A stretch of DNA of 64,000 nt from Millisia brevis NBRC 105863 (GTDB lineage Bacteria > Actinomycetota > Actinomycetes > Mycobacteriales > Mycobacteriaceae), in contig NZ_BCRN01000011.1 of NCBI RefSeq assembly GCF_001552615.1, positions 1 to 64,000 on the forward strand, in the 5' to 3' direction. Below the pieces are notes generated by a model. It was not told where the DNA came from, ran no database searches, and saw only the letters and a program-made list of their open reading frames with translations. Positions within the stretch are counted from its first letter, which is position 1; every line of letters begins with the position of its first letter. Shown one piece after another: positions 28,620-37,530 of the stretch. The position numbers and the translations under genes were made by a program.

Positions 28620-28664
28620 TACGACTGTACAAGTTTCTCGATGTGCTGCGCTAAAGTCGTGGTC
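28620..28664. promoter_or_regulatory. Divergent promoter and candidate TetR operator
   Basis: The spacer between the pump operon and the TetR gene has an inverted repeat ACGACT (28621-28626) and AGTCGT (28655-28660). Overlapping it are candidate -10 elements: TAAAGT on plus (28652-28657), which would place the start of transcription at the TetR ATG (leaderless), and TACAGT on minus (complement 28624-28629). Such overlap suits autoregulation and pump repression. Confidence 0.4.
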
Positions 28665-29303
28665 ATGGCACCGACATCGGTTCCCGGTGTGGGCTCGCCG
28701 CCGGGCAGATCGGAACAGGATCGGGCGGTTCGCCGCCGGGCCGCGATCCTGGCTGCGGCCGGGCGACTGCTCGTGCGGTCCGGGATGAGCGCGATCAGCC
28801 ACCGTGCGGTTGCCGCCGAGGCGGATGTCCCGCTCGGGGCGATCCGCTACTACTTCGAGAGCCGCGAATCGCTGGTACTGGCCTGCATGGACCACTTCGA
28901 GGTCGTGCGCCGGGACGCCGCGGCGACGGCGATCGAGCAGGCACGGGCGCATCAACCGGACACGGCGGGCCTGGCGCGGCTCGCCCTGGTCGCCTACTAC
29001 GGTCCCGATCTGGACGACGCGACGCTGCGCGGTGCGGTCGGCTCGATGGCGGACTTCGCTCGCGAGAGTCCCGCCCTGTCCCATCGGCTCGCCGAGTACC
29101 GGGTCGACCTGGACCGCCAGTTGGACGATCTGCTCGTTGCCGCTGGCCGATCGGCGGTCTCGAACCGTCTGATGGCGGCCGTCATCGACGGGTCGATCCT
29201 CAGCGCGGTGATCGAGGCACGCACCGACATCGCCGAGCTCGCCCTGGCCGACCTGACCGAGTTCCTGGAACTGTCACCGCCCGACCGATCGCGGGACGGG
29301 TAG
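28665..29303 (+). CDS. TetR-family repressor of the adjacent pumps
   Basis: A 212-aa TetR regulator. The DNA-binding domain is AVRRRAAILAAAGRLLVRSG, then AISHRAVAAEADVPLGAIRY and YFESRESLVLACMDHF. The C-terminal ligand domain belongs to the TetR_C_6-like group (AYYGPDLDDATLRGAVGSMA). The ATG at 28665 is preferred to that at 28641, since the latter lies inside the operator region. It diverges from the two MFS genes with about 107 nt between starts, so it probably represses both them and itself. Confidence 0.87.
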   Translation: MAPTSVPGVGSPPGRSEQDRAVRRRAAILAAAGRLLVRSGMSAISHRAVAAEADVPLGAIRYYFESRESLVLACMDHFEVVRRDAAATAIEQARAHQPDTAGLARLALVAYYGPDLDDATLRGAVGSMADFARESPALSHRLAEYRVDLDRQLDDLLVAAGRSAVSNRLMAAVIDGSILSAVIEARTDIAELALADLTEFLELSPPDRSRDG

Positions 29304-29313
29304 CCGGAACCAA

Positions 29314-29346
29314 ACGTGCCCCGGCCGCTGGGCGGGCGGGGCACGT
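29314..29346. terminator. Bidirectional hairpin terminator
   Basis: ACGTGCCCCG (29314-29323) and its complement (29337-29346) flank a 13-nt GC-rich loop. It lies between the convergent ends of the TetR gene and the membrane-protein gene at 29368. Confidence 0.75.
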
Positions 29347-29367
29347 CGGGTGAGACCGAGCTTCGGA

Positions 29368-29904
29368 TCACAACAGGCGCGCCGCCTGCTGCCCGGCCGT
29401 GGCGATCACGTCCTGCTCCCTCGCGATCCCGGCGTCGATCCGCGACGCTCGGCCGGACTTCACGGCCCGATACGACACGAATCCCGCCACCCACAGCAGC
29501 AGTCCGATCGCTCCGAGCCCGGTCGACACCAGTCCGGCGGCGCCGCCGGTAATCATGAACACGGAGATGGCCAGCGGAACACAGCCGAGCAGACCGAGGA
29601 CGATCCCGACCATCGTCGGCACCGTCTTCCTGGATCGCTCCAGTTGGGTGATCCGAGCCAGTGCGCCCTCCGCCTTGCGCTGCAATTCCTGGATGACCGA
29701 GCGGCTGCGGATCTCTCGATCGCGCTTGAGATCGATGCGTACCGAATGCGCCCCGCCGCCATCGGTCGCCTCGACCGTCCACCCGAGGCTGCGATAGGCG
29801 TCGGTGTACAACGGCTCGAGGCTTTTCGGCGCGGACACCTGCGCATACTCGTAGGACACGAACGGTTCGGCCTGTGCATCGGTGGGGATTGCCGGATTGG
29901 TCAT
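29368..29904 (-). CDS. Unknown membrane protein, two spans
   Basis: I do not recognise a named family. The 178-aa protein has a soluble N-terminal part of about 95 residues (LEPLYTDAYRSLGWTVEATD then SVRIDLKRDREI and a helical RSRSVIQELQRKAEGALARI). Two membrane spans follow (about 96-118 and 124-144, with GIVLGLLGCVPLAISVFMI and LVSTGLGAIGLLLWVAGFV), then a short basic C-terminus. No signal peptide. It is divergent from the histidine kinase gene, with about 160 nt between starts, so it could be a target or accessory of that system. Similar proteins occur in several Gram-positive genomes, to my recollection without assigned function. Confidence 0.7.
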   Translation of the reverse strand: MTNPAIPTDAQAEPFVSYEYAQVSAPKSLEPLYTDAYRSLGWTVEATDGGGAHSVRIDLKRDREIRSRSVIQELQRKAEGALARITQLERSRKTVPTMVGIVLGLLGCVPLAISVFMITGGAAGLVSTGLGAIGLLLWVAGFVSYRAVKSGRASRIDAGIAREQDVIATAGQQAARLL

Positions 29905-30064
29905 GACGTACTCCCGAGAATCGACGTTTTCGCCGCGATCCTTGTGCCGCGGTGACTATTCCAGACTCTCCGGATTCCCGGCCGGGCGAATCGTCCACGC
30001 GAATCGGCCGATATACCGCGTCGGGAGTACGGGCCGGGACGCGGCCGATGGCAGGATCGAAGGC

Positions 30065-31242
30065 GTGCAGCACAGTCCGGTCCGGTCGCGCAGCGCCCCG
30101 TGGCAGCCCTCGCCGCGGGCGATCGAGGTGGGCACGCTGACACTGTTGGTGCTGGCGGGCGGCACCGGCATGATCGCCCTGGCCGTGGAGGGTGCCTCCG
30201 CGGCGGGCTATCTCGGCCCGGTTCTCGTCCTCGCCGGAGCCGCCCTCTCCTACCGACACCCGATCGCGGGCTTGCTGGTGGTGGTCGCGGCCGCCGGCGC
30301 GGTGGCCATCTCCGGCGAGGTGCCCACCGCCCCCTGGTCGATGGTCTGTTTCGCGGCGCTGCTCCTGACCTATCGGGGATTGTCCGCGGTTCTCGTCGGA
30401 TTCCTGCTGGGCGCCGCGAATTTCGTGTCCGCAGCGATCACGCTCGGCACGATCAACCTCAACGCCGACCCCACCGCGTCGGTCTTCGCGTTCGCCGCGG
30501 TGATGTGTGCGGCGATCGGCAGCGCCGTGCGGGCGAATCTGCGGTATCGCCGCGAGGTCGAGGCGCGCATACGGGACGCGGAAGCGGTCCGGATCGCGTC
30601 GGTCGACCGCGGCGTCGCCCGCGAGAGGCTGCGTATCGCCCGCGATCTGCACGACAGCGTCGGGCATCAGATCACCGTGGTCAATATGCGCCTCGGAGCG
30701 GCCGAGGTGTCCCTTCCCGGCAACCCCGGGCGCGCCATCGAGGAGATCGCCGGCGCCCGACAGGCGGTACAGGCGGTCCTGCGCGAGACCCAACAGATCC
30801 TGAAGATTCTGCGGCTCGGCGGGGACTCCCCACCGCCCGAGGCGATTCCCGATCGGGACATGCTCGACAACCTGGTCACCGGGTACCGGCACGCCGGAAT
30901 GGTGATCGAGGATCGCATCGAGGACGTCGACGGGGCGCTCTCCCCGGAGGCGCGGATCGCGGTTTACCGCATCATCCAGGAGGCGTTGACCAATGCCCGG
31001 CGATACGGGCGCGGCAGCGCCTCGGTGACCGTCGGACCCGAAGGCGCCGACACGGTACGCATCGACGTCGTCAACACCGTTGGCGCACAGACCTCCCCGG
31101 AGGGAGGCGGCGGCAACGGTCTGATCGGCATGCGGGAGCGCGCGGCGTCGGTGGAGGGCACGGTGGAAGCTCGGGACGAGGACGGTGTCTTCTGGCTCAC
31201 CGCGCGCATCCCGACCGCAGGCGGCGTCGCCGGGGCCGCGCC

Positions 31243-31246
<4 letters not shown>
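30065..31246 (+). CDS. Sensor histidine kinase (NarL/DesK type)
   Basis: A 393-aa membrane sensor kinase. About five or six hydrophobic spans fill residues 20-160 with almost no extracytoplasmic domain, so it probably senses the membrane or a ligand within it. The HisKA_3 dimerisation box is ARERLRIARDLHDSVGHQ with phosphoacceptor His196. The ATPase part has a clear N-box, AVYRIIQEALTNARRYG, and a G-box, GGGGNGLIGMRERA. The GTG at 30065 gives a compact protein; the frame remains open to 29882 but would overlap the opposite gene. The stop overlaps the regulator's ATG. Confidence 0.88.
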
Positions 31247-31917
<671 letters not shown>

Positions 31918-32096
31918 CCTGAGTGCCCCGCAGCCGCCACAACGCTCGACGCGAACTCGTCTGCGAACCGTCGCTCGCGCGAACTACTGCGGATGGATGA
32001 CACCGGTCGATTCGGGCGGACGACGCGCTCGAGCGCTCCGGCACCGAAACTGAAGGTGTCGGAGATTCCGGCGAAAGTGCAGGCAGGAGAATAACA

Positions 32097-32396
32097 ATGA
32101 CCACCGAAGACGGCACCGTCACCTCGGCTCGCGAGAAGGTGGAGCAGGCCGTGCAGGCGCACCGGGACACGATGGCCGGCAAGCTCGACAACCACCTGGC
32201 GAACAGCGGAGACCGCCTCGAGCGCGCCATCGCGAAGACCTCCGAGGCGATCGGAGATCTCGCTACCTTCGCCAAGGAGCACGCACCCGAGTCCGTCGGC
32301 GATCGCATCGAGGAGCTGGCCGACCGCGCCCGCGGCGCCCTCCAGCCCGCGACCGCCGGCAATGCCGCCGATGCCGGTGACGCCGAAACGAAGTGA
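32097..32396 (+). CDS. Small helical protein of unknown function
   Basis: A 99-aa polar protein with no Cys, no membrane span and an Ala/Glu-rich helical make-up: SAREKVEQAVQAHRDTMAGK, SGDRLERAIAKTSEAIGDLA, then SVGDRIEELADRARGALQPA and an acidic Ala-rich tail. The pattern resembles actinobacterial antitoxin-like or stress-associated helical proteins (compare MT0933-like/Rv0909-like), but I cannot assign it. An AGGAG motif lies upstream (GCAGGAGAATAACAATG). Single gene, followed by a strong palindromic terminator. Confidence 0.65.
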   Translation: MTTEDGTVTSAREKVEQAVQAHRDTMAGKLDNHLANSGDRLERAIAKTSEAIGDLATFAKEHAPESVGDRIEELADRARGALQPATAGNAADAGDAETK

Positions 32397-32423
32397 GTTC
32401 GCCGGCCCTACCCCGTCGCTCTT

Positions 32424-32451
32424 CCCGGCCCGGCCGCGCGGCCGGGCCGGG
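32424..32451. terminator. 28-bp perfect palindrome terminator
   Basis: CCCGGCCCGGCCGC (32424-32437) is followed directly by its exact complement (32438-32451). It lies between the convergent ends of the 99-aa gene and the acetyltransferase gene, so it probably terminates both. Confidence 0.75.
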
Positions 32452-32466
32452 GAGACGCCTCGGTGG

Positions 32467-32982
32467 TCAGGGTTCCGGCTGCTGTCGGTCGTCGAGGACG
32501 AGTTGCAGGAAGGCCAGGTCGAGCCAGCGGCCGAACTTCGTTCCGACGCGGGGCAACAGCCCGACATGCTGGAAGCCGAGCCGCTCGTGGACGCGGATCG
32601 AGCCGGTATTGCTCGCGTCGATCCCGGCGACGAGCACGTGCTTGCCGAGGTCGCGGGCCCGCTGAATCAGCTCGACCAATAGCGTCGAACCGATACCGCC
32701 GCCGCGTTGGTCGCTGCGGACGTAGACCGAATGCTCGACGGTGAATCGGTAGCCGTCGAAGGCCCGCCAGTCGCCGAAGGAGGCGTAGCCGATCACGTCG
32801 TCGGCGTCATCGACCGCGACGAGTACCGGATAGCGCTGGGCCTGCCGGGCGGCGATCCAGGCGCGCCGGTTGTCGGCGTCGACGACGGTGTCGTTCCAGA
32901 TCGCGGTGGTACGCAGGACGGCGTCGTTGTAGATCGCGGCGATGCCGTCGGCATCCTCGTCGCGGGCCTCTCGAATCCTCAT
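32467..32982 (-). CDS. PAT-type N-acetyltransferase
   Basis: A 171-aa GNAT of the phosphinothricin/methionine sulfoximine acetyltransferase group. It begins MRIREARDEDADGIAAIYND and continues with TAIWNDTVVDADNRRAWIA and VIGYASFGDWRAFDGYRFTV. The acetyl-CoA loop is VRSDQRGGGIGSTLLVELI. ASNTGSIRVHERLGFQHVGL follows, then GRWLDLAFLQLVL, all typical of Pat/MddA. Likely substrates are methionine sulfone/sulfoximine or phosphinothricin. A single gene, convergent with the 99-aa gene. Confidence 0.88.
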   Translation of the reverse strand: MRIREARDEDADGIAAIYNDAVLRTTAIWNDTVVDADNRRAWIAARQAQRYPVLVAVDDADDVIGYASFGDWRAFDGYRFTVEHSVYVRSDQRGGGIGSTLLVELIQRARDLGKHVLVAGIDASNTGSIRVHERLGFQHVGLLPRVGTKFGRWLDLAFLQLVLDDRQQPEP

Positions 32983-33090
32983 GCCGCTGCTTTCCTCTCC
33001 ACCACAGCTCCCTTCCCCACCGCTGCGTCCTTCCGGACGCCACGAGACCGTCCCGCCGATGATCCCCCGATCCCGCGCCGAACGCCGCGA

Positions 33091-33627
33091 TCAGGTGGCG
33101 GTCAGGTCGCCGACCAGCCAATCGCCGTCGACCTTCTCGAGCGCGACGGTCACCCGGGATCCGGTCACCGTCGGCTCCGGCGCCGCGAAGGACGTCGTCG
33201 TCTGGTTGAGGAACAGCAGCACCGTCGCCGAGGACCGCTCGACGTCGGTGACCGCTGCGCCCACCACCGCCACCTCGCTGGTCGTGCCCGTCTCGCGGGC
33301 GGACGGGATAACCACCGAGTCGAGCAGATCGCTGTACTCGGCGCCGAAGGACTCCGTCAGACCACCGACCGCGGCGCGCAGCGTGCTGTCGACGTTCGCC
33401 GGGGTGTAGGACAGCATCGCCACCGCCTGCTCGGAGGCGACGGCGACGACCTGCTGCCGGTTGGCCTCCAGCGTCGATGCCGTGGCGCGTTGATAGCCGA
33501 GGAATCCGACGATCGCGACCAGCACGAGCAGGACCGCCGCCACCGCGATCAGCGGCCGCGAGGGGAGTCCGCGTCCCGGCGCCGACGGTTCGACGCCGGG
33601 GTCGCTCGCGACCACGGGAGCGGTCAC
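33091..33627 (-). CDS. Mce-associated membrane protein (second of pair)
   Basis: A 178-aa protein with one N-terminal span (about 28-48, LIAVAAVLLVLVAIVGFLGY) and an extracytoplasmic domain in the NTF2-like style of mycobacterial Mce-associated (Mas) proteins. Typical elements are TEANRQQ-like EANRQQVVAVASEQAVAMLS, the FGAEYSDLL segment and the final VTVALEKVDGDWLVGDLTAT. GTG at 33625-33627 overlaps the upstream stop (GTGA). No mce, yrbE or mceG gene is nearby, so the pair is an orphan set; such proteins are thought to stabilise Mce lipid importers. Confidence 0.8.
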   Translation of the reverse strand: MTAPVVASDPGVEPSAPGRGLPSRPLIAVAAVLLVLVAIVGFLGYQRATASTLEANRQQVVAVASEQAVAMLSYTPANVDSTLRAAVGGLTESFGAEYSDLLDSVVIPSARETGTTSEVAVVGAAVTDVERSSATVLLFLNQTTTSFAAPEPTVTGSRVTVALEKVDGDWLVGDLTAT

Positions 33628-34553
33628 TGCACGAACTCCACATTCGTCGCCGTCGAGACGCCGTCGCGCTCGCAGACGGTGATTCGGAAGCGGAAGTACC
33701 GATCCTGCGGGTCGGGGACGTCGACGTTGGTGACCGTCGCATTGGCCGCCACCAGGGTTACCGCGCAGCCGTTGCCGTAGGACTCGATGCCCGAGGCGAC
33801 AACCGTTCCGTCGGTGTTGACCCCGGCCCCGCCGACGGTGGCGACGTACTCGGCCTGCCGGTCGGCGAACTGCTGGAGGAAGGCCCCCGAGGCGCCGGCG
33901 AGCAGCCGGTCGACGTCCTCGCGGGCGGTATCGGCGTGCAGCGTGGTCAGATTGACGGCGGTCTGCCGCGCGGTGTCGAGCAGCCGCGCCCGCTGGGCGT
34001 CGGCCTGCGCCGCCGAACGGGTGCTCAGGAACAGATATCCGGCGGCGAACACCAGGACCCCCACCAGCGCCGCGACCAGCACGATGATCGCCCACTGCCG
34101 CCGGCCGACCGCGGAGCGGAGCCGCCGGGCCGCCGTCGCGCGACCGGTGGTATCGCCGACTGCGGCGGCGACGTCCTCCGGGCGCATGGCGGTCGGCCGG
34201 ATGCCGGCCACGGTCGCGAGCCGGCCGGGGCCGCCGGGGGGTGCCCCGGCGCCGGCCGAGGTCTCCCGACCGGCGTCGATATCGTCGGGTGGGTAGCTGT
34301 CCTCGGGGGCGCGCAGCGTCGGTTGGATGCGGGGACGCTCGACCAGGACGTCGCCGTCCTCCGAGCTGTCGAGGCCGTCGACGCTGCCGGAGTCTGTAGC
34401 GATGTTGTGGGCGTCGGCGGAGCCGGTGCGCCGCACGATGCGGCGCCGAGCGGCCTGTTGTCGTTCGGCGAGCACCCGGCCGTCGCGGGGCCGATCCGCG
34501 CCCACCTCCGACGCATCGTGGCCGTCACCGAGGTCGGCAGCGTTGTTTCGCAC
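33624..34553 (-). CDS. Mce-associated membrane protein (first of pair)
   Basis: A 309-aa protein: about 150 residues of charged, disordered cytoplasmic tail, one span (about 157-178, WAIIVLVAALVGVLVFAAGY), then a Mas-type domain with ARLLDTARQTAVNLTTLHAD and AREDVDRLLAGASGAFLQQF. The end includes two Cys (NGCAVTLVAA, ITVCERDG) that may form a disulfide. The GTG at 34553 is chosen because a purine-rich stretch precedes it; the frame is open to 34640 and the start is uncertain. Coupled to the second Mas gene by a GTGA overlap. Confidence 0.75.
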   Translation of the reverse strand: MRNNAADLGDGHDASEVGADRPRDGRVLAERQQAARRRIVRRTGSADAHNIATDSGSVDGLDSSEDGDVLVERPRIQPTLRAPEDSYPPDDIDAGRETSAGAGAPPGGPGRLATVAGIRPTAMRPEDVAAAVGDTTGRATAARRLRSAVGRRQWAIIVLVAALVGVLVFAAGYLFLSTRSAAQADAQRARLLDTARQTAVNLTTLHADTAREDVDRLLAGASGAFLQQFADRQAEYVATVGGAGVNTDGTVVASGIESYGNGCAVTLVAANATVTNVDVPDPQDRYFRFRITVCERDGVSTATNVEFVQ

Positions 34554-34970
34554 GATGTTGATTTCGGTCCCCCCACCCGACTTCCGACAGTGTGTCGATC
34601 GGTTTCGTTTCGTTCGGCCGATCACCCGACGGCCGATCATGACATTTTCCGACCAACCGCGCGATCGCTGATCGTCGCCGGTCGACCCACCGTGACCGGA
34701 TCGATCACATAAATGGACCGCACGACAGTATCAAGCCCACCGGTACGGTCCGCGGGATTCCGACAATCGACGCGCCCACCGGGTGATGATGTCCCGGAAT
34801 CGTGTCGTGGACCGCGCCGGAGCGCCGGTGAGACGACGTATAGGGCCGGGTCTCGGCAATGGCGGTCGCGGCCGGCGAATACGCCGCGACACATTTGTCG
34901 GCCGGCCATTTCCGTGCGGTCCCGGATGCCGATCCCGGGCGGGGCAGGAAGCCCCATCCGCGCTGTTCGA
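34554..34970. other. Gene-free stretch
   Basis: About 420 bp without a supported gene. It contains the upstream region of the Mas pair, with an AT-richer patch around 34700-34715 (CGATCACATAAATGG). The rest looks like spacer. Confidence 0.5.
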
Positions 34971-34996
34971 GGGATCTACCATCGCCGATAGATCCC
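34971..34996 (-). terminator. Hairpin at the end of the ComB-like gene
   Basis: GGGATCTA (34971-34978) and its complement (34989-34996) flank a 10-nt loop and span the stop codon of the minus-strand gene. The 8-bp stem and overlap with coding sequence make it a modest terminator candidate. Confidence 0.45.
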
Positions 34997-35740
34997 CCGC
35001 CCGTGCGGACCGTTGTCGAGGATCGGCACCGACGTGCTGACGTCCCGGGCGATCGCGAGCTCGACGTCCCGGCCGAATCCGCGCTCGACGAGTTCGCGCC
35101 CGGAGACGCACTCGGTGATCAGCTCCGGCAGACGATCGCGCACCGCGCCGAGGGCGGCGACCGCCAGCTCGACCTCCGGCGACCCGCCGCCGGTGACCGC
35201 GGTGACGGCGGCCGCGATCGCGGCGGCGCCCAGATAGTCCTCCACCGAGGGCCGCAGGGCGCCAACATGTCCCCATCGCTCGGCCGACGGGATCACCGCG
35301 ATCGCACCGCCGTCGGCGAGTCGGATCGCCGCGTCCGCGACCGCGGCGGCATTGCGCAGGCAGCCGGCGAGGACGCAGCCGGAGATCGCGGCGGCCCGGG
35401 TCGACAGCGTCGCCCCGTTCGGCGACGGCAGGGCGAGCAGGGTATCGGCCGGCAGGTCGACCAGCGACGACGGTGCGAGCGACCAGCCGGGCTCGCTCCT
35501 GCCCACCGCGAGGGTCGCGCCCGCCCGTTGCGCCGCCTCCGCCGCCTCGGCGGCTCCGACCGACCAGGGCAACGGCCAGACCCGCGCGCCGCGGCCCACC
35601 GCGATGTCGACCGAGGTGGTGAAGGACAGCACGTCGACGATGATCGTCACCGCGCAGCGCGGGGCGAGGGCGGCGACCGCGTCGGCTCCCCACTCCAGCC
35701 GTACCCGGTAGCCGTCCTGGCCGAAGACCGATTCGAGCAT
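34976..35740 (-). CDS. ComB-like 2-phosphosulfolactate phosphatase
   Basis: A 254-aa protein of the ComB family, magnesium-dependent phosphatases that in methanogens turn 2-phospho-3-sulfolactate into sulfolactate during coenzyme M synthesis. Family marks are VTIIVDVLSFTTSVDIAVGR near the N-terminus, LPSPNGATLS, AGCLRNAAAVADAA, AIAVIPSAERW and SVEDYLGAAAIA. The ATG at 35738-35740 removes the upstream extension that would overlap the PPOX gene's promoter. Methanogens are not involved here and no comA or comC gene is near; in actinobacteria the real substrate is open. Confidence 0.85.
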   Translation of the reverse strand: MLESVFGQDGYRVRLEWGADAVAALAPRCAVTIIVDVLSFTTSVDIAVGRGARVWPLPWSVGAAEAAEAAQRAGATLAVGRSEPGWSLAPSSLVDLPADTLLALPSPNGATLSTRAAAISGCVLAGCLRNAAAVADAAIRLADGGAIAVIPSAERWGHVGALRPSVEDYLGAAAIAAAVTAVTGGGSPEVELAVAALGAVRDRLPELITECVSGRELVERGFGRDVELAIARDVSTSVPILDNGPHGRGIYRRW

Positions 35741-35795
35741 GGACCGACGGTAGTGGGTACTGGCGCGACGAGTCCCCGCCGATAAGGATGCGAGC

Positions 35796-36335
35796 ATGGC
35801 CAACCAGCGCGCACAGATCGTCATGTCGGAGGCGGAGATCGCCGACTTCCTCACCGAACAACGCATCGCCACCCTCGCGACGGTCGGTCCCGGAGGCCAC
35901 CCGCACCTGGTGGCCATGTGGTACGCGGTGATCGACGGTCGGGTCTGCTTCGAGACGAAGGTCAAGTCGCAGAAGGTGGTCAACATCCGCCGCAATCCGG
36001 CGGTCACCTGTTCGGTGGAGGCCGGGCTGACCTACGACGGACTGCGCGGGATCGCGATCGAGGGCACCGCGGTGATCCGCGACGACGCCGAGGCGATCCA
36101 CCGCGTCGGCGTCTCGGTCTGGGAGCGCTACAACGGGCCGTATACCGAGGAACAGGCGCCGCTCGTCGCGGCGATGATGAACAAGCGCGTGGTGATCGAG
36201 ATTGTCCCGCAGCGCGTTCGCTCGTGGGATCACCGCAAGCTCGGGCTGCCGCAGCTGCCGTTGAGCGGCAGCACCGCCGCCGCCGTCGTCGAGCAGGCTC
36301 GGCAGATCACGGCGGCCGCCGACACCGTGTCCTGA
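35796..36335 (+). CDS. PPOX/FMN-binding split-barrel protein
   Basis: A 179-aa protein of the pyridoxamine-5'-phosphate-oxidase-like fold, a superfamily in which actinobacterial members bind FMN, F420 or haem breakdown products. It has IADFLTEQRIATLATVGPGG, HPHLVAMWYAVIDGRVCFET, KSQKVVNIRRNPAVTCSVEA, GIAIEGTAVI and VVIEIVPQRVRSWDHRKLGL. The last motif resembles F420-dependent members. It diverges from the ComB-like gene (55 nt). Cofactor and substrate are not settled by sequence. Confidence 0.85.
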   Translation: MANQRAQIVMSEAEIADFLTEQRIATLATVGPGGHPHLVAMWYAVIDGRVCFETKVKSQKVVNIRRNPAVTCSVEAGLTYDGLRGIAIEGTAVIRDDAEAIHRVGVSVWERYNGPYTEEQAPLVAAMMNKRVVIEIVPQRVRSWDHRKLGLPQLPLSGSTAAAVVEQARQITAAADTVS

Positions 36336-36471
36336 CCGCCGCGGCGCCCGTGACGCCGTAGCGCCCTTCAGGGTTCATCCGAACGACGCCCGCGGTTGCG
36401 CCGTCGGTCGATCCCGCCGATTCAACTGTGCGGTAGTCCATGTTGGTTTCGGCGTACCCGAAGGGGGATCC

Positions 36472-37530
36472 ATGGTTGCCGCCCCGCGTATCGGCTTCCG
36501 GCGCACCGGCGCACTGCTGTCCGCGCTCACCGTCTCGATGCTGGTGGTGGTGGCCTGTTCCGAACCGGCGACCGACTCCGGCGGCGAGACGACCGGAGCG
36601 GCCGCGAGCGACGCCTCCTCGATCACCCTGTACACCTCCGAGCCGCAGGCGAAGATCGATAGGATCGTCGCCGCGTTCAACGAGGAACACCCCGATATCG
36701 ACGTCGCGGTCTTCCGGGCGGGCACGGGCGATCTCAACGCGCGCATCGCCGCCGAACTCGAGACCGGCGCGGTCGACGCCGATGTGCTGCTGGCCGCCGA
36801 CGCGGGCACCTTCGAGGGCTACAAGGATCAGGATCTGCTGCTCGAATACCGCCCGGCGGATGTCGACGCGCTCGAGCCGTCGGTGGTCGACCCCGAGGGC
36901 TTCTACGTCGGCACCCGCATCATTCCGACCGTGATCGCGCACAACACCGGCACGGTCGACACGCCTCCGGATTCCTGGCGGGCGCTGACCGACCCGCGCT
37001 GGTCCGGACAGATCGTGATGCCCAATCCCGACGTCTCCGGGGCGGCGGCGTACAACGCCGCGGTGTGGATGCTGACCCCGGCGCTGGGCGAGGACTGGAT
37101 CCGCGCCCTCGGCGCCAACGACGTGCTGGTCGCCGAGTCCAACGGCCCGGCCTCGCAGGCGGTGGCCGACGGCTCGCGGCCCGTCGGTGTGGTGGTCGAC
37201 TACCTGGTGCGCGATCTCGCCGATCAGGGATCGCCGGTCGCGGTGTCGTATCCGTCCGAGGGGGTGCCCTTCGTCTCCCAGCCGGCGGGCATCTTCCGCT
37301 CGACCGACAACCCGGACGGCGCCGAGGCGTTTGTCGATTTCCTGGTGTCCGAGCGCGGCCAGAGCATCGCGGTCGAGCAGAACTACCTGCCGGTCCGCTC
37401 GGATGTCGGCACCCCGGCGGGCGCTCCGGCCCTCGCCGACATCGCCCTGCTCGAGGTTCCGCTCGAGCAGGTCACCGCCGAACAGCCCCGTGCGGTCGAG
37501 GTCTTCAAGGAGGCGGTCACCGGGCAGTGA
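36472..37530 (+). CDS. Iron(III)-type ABC transporter substrate-binding lipoprotein
   Basis: A 352-aa binding protein of the FbpA/AfuA (class II ferric) group. The signal peptide ends in a lipobox, LVVVAC, with Cys29 as the lipidation site, followed by a Ser/Thr/Gly-rich tether. The mature part has SITLYTSEPQAKIDRIVAAF, then DLNARIAAELETGAVDADVL and PNPDVSGAAAYNAAVWML. Tyrosines near the C-terminal half (SYPSEGVPFVSQPAGIF) may bind iron. It is the first gene of a three-gene importer; the GTGA overlap with the permease indicates coupling. No IdeR/Fur box was found upstream; 2-aminoethylphosphonate or polyamine ligands remain possible. Confidence 0.85.
   Translation: MVAAPRIGFRRTGALLSALTVSMLVVVACSEPATDSGGETTGAAASDASSITLYTSEPQAKIDRIVAAFNEEHPDIDVAVFRAGTGDLNARIAAELETGAVDADVLLAADAGTFEGYKDQDLLLEYRPADVDALEPSVVDPEGFYVGTRIIPTVIAHNTGTVDTPPDSWRALTDPRWSGQIVMPNPDVSGAAAYNAAVWMLTPALGEDWIRALGANDVLVAESNGPASQAVADGSRPVGVVVDYLVRDLADQGSPVAVSYPSEGVPFVSQPAGIFRSTDNPDGAEAFVDFLVSERGQSIAVEQNYLPVRSDVGTPAGAPALADIALLEVPLEQVTAEQPRAVEVFKEAVTGQ

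Noticed and set aside
32097-32396. Toxin-antitoxin module with the 99-aa protein
   Set aside because: No partner toxin gene lies next to it; the next gene is an unrelated acetyltransferase on the other strand.
36336-36471. IdeR/Fur iron box upstream of the ABC importer
   Set aside because: Only a short TTCGG-CCGAA inverted repeat is present; it does not match the TTAGGTTAG-type consensus.
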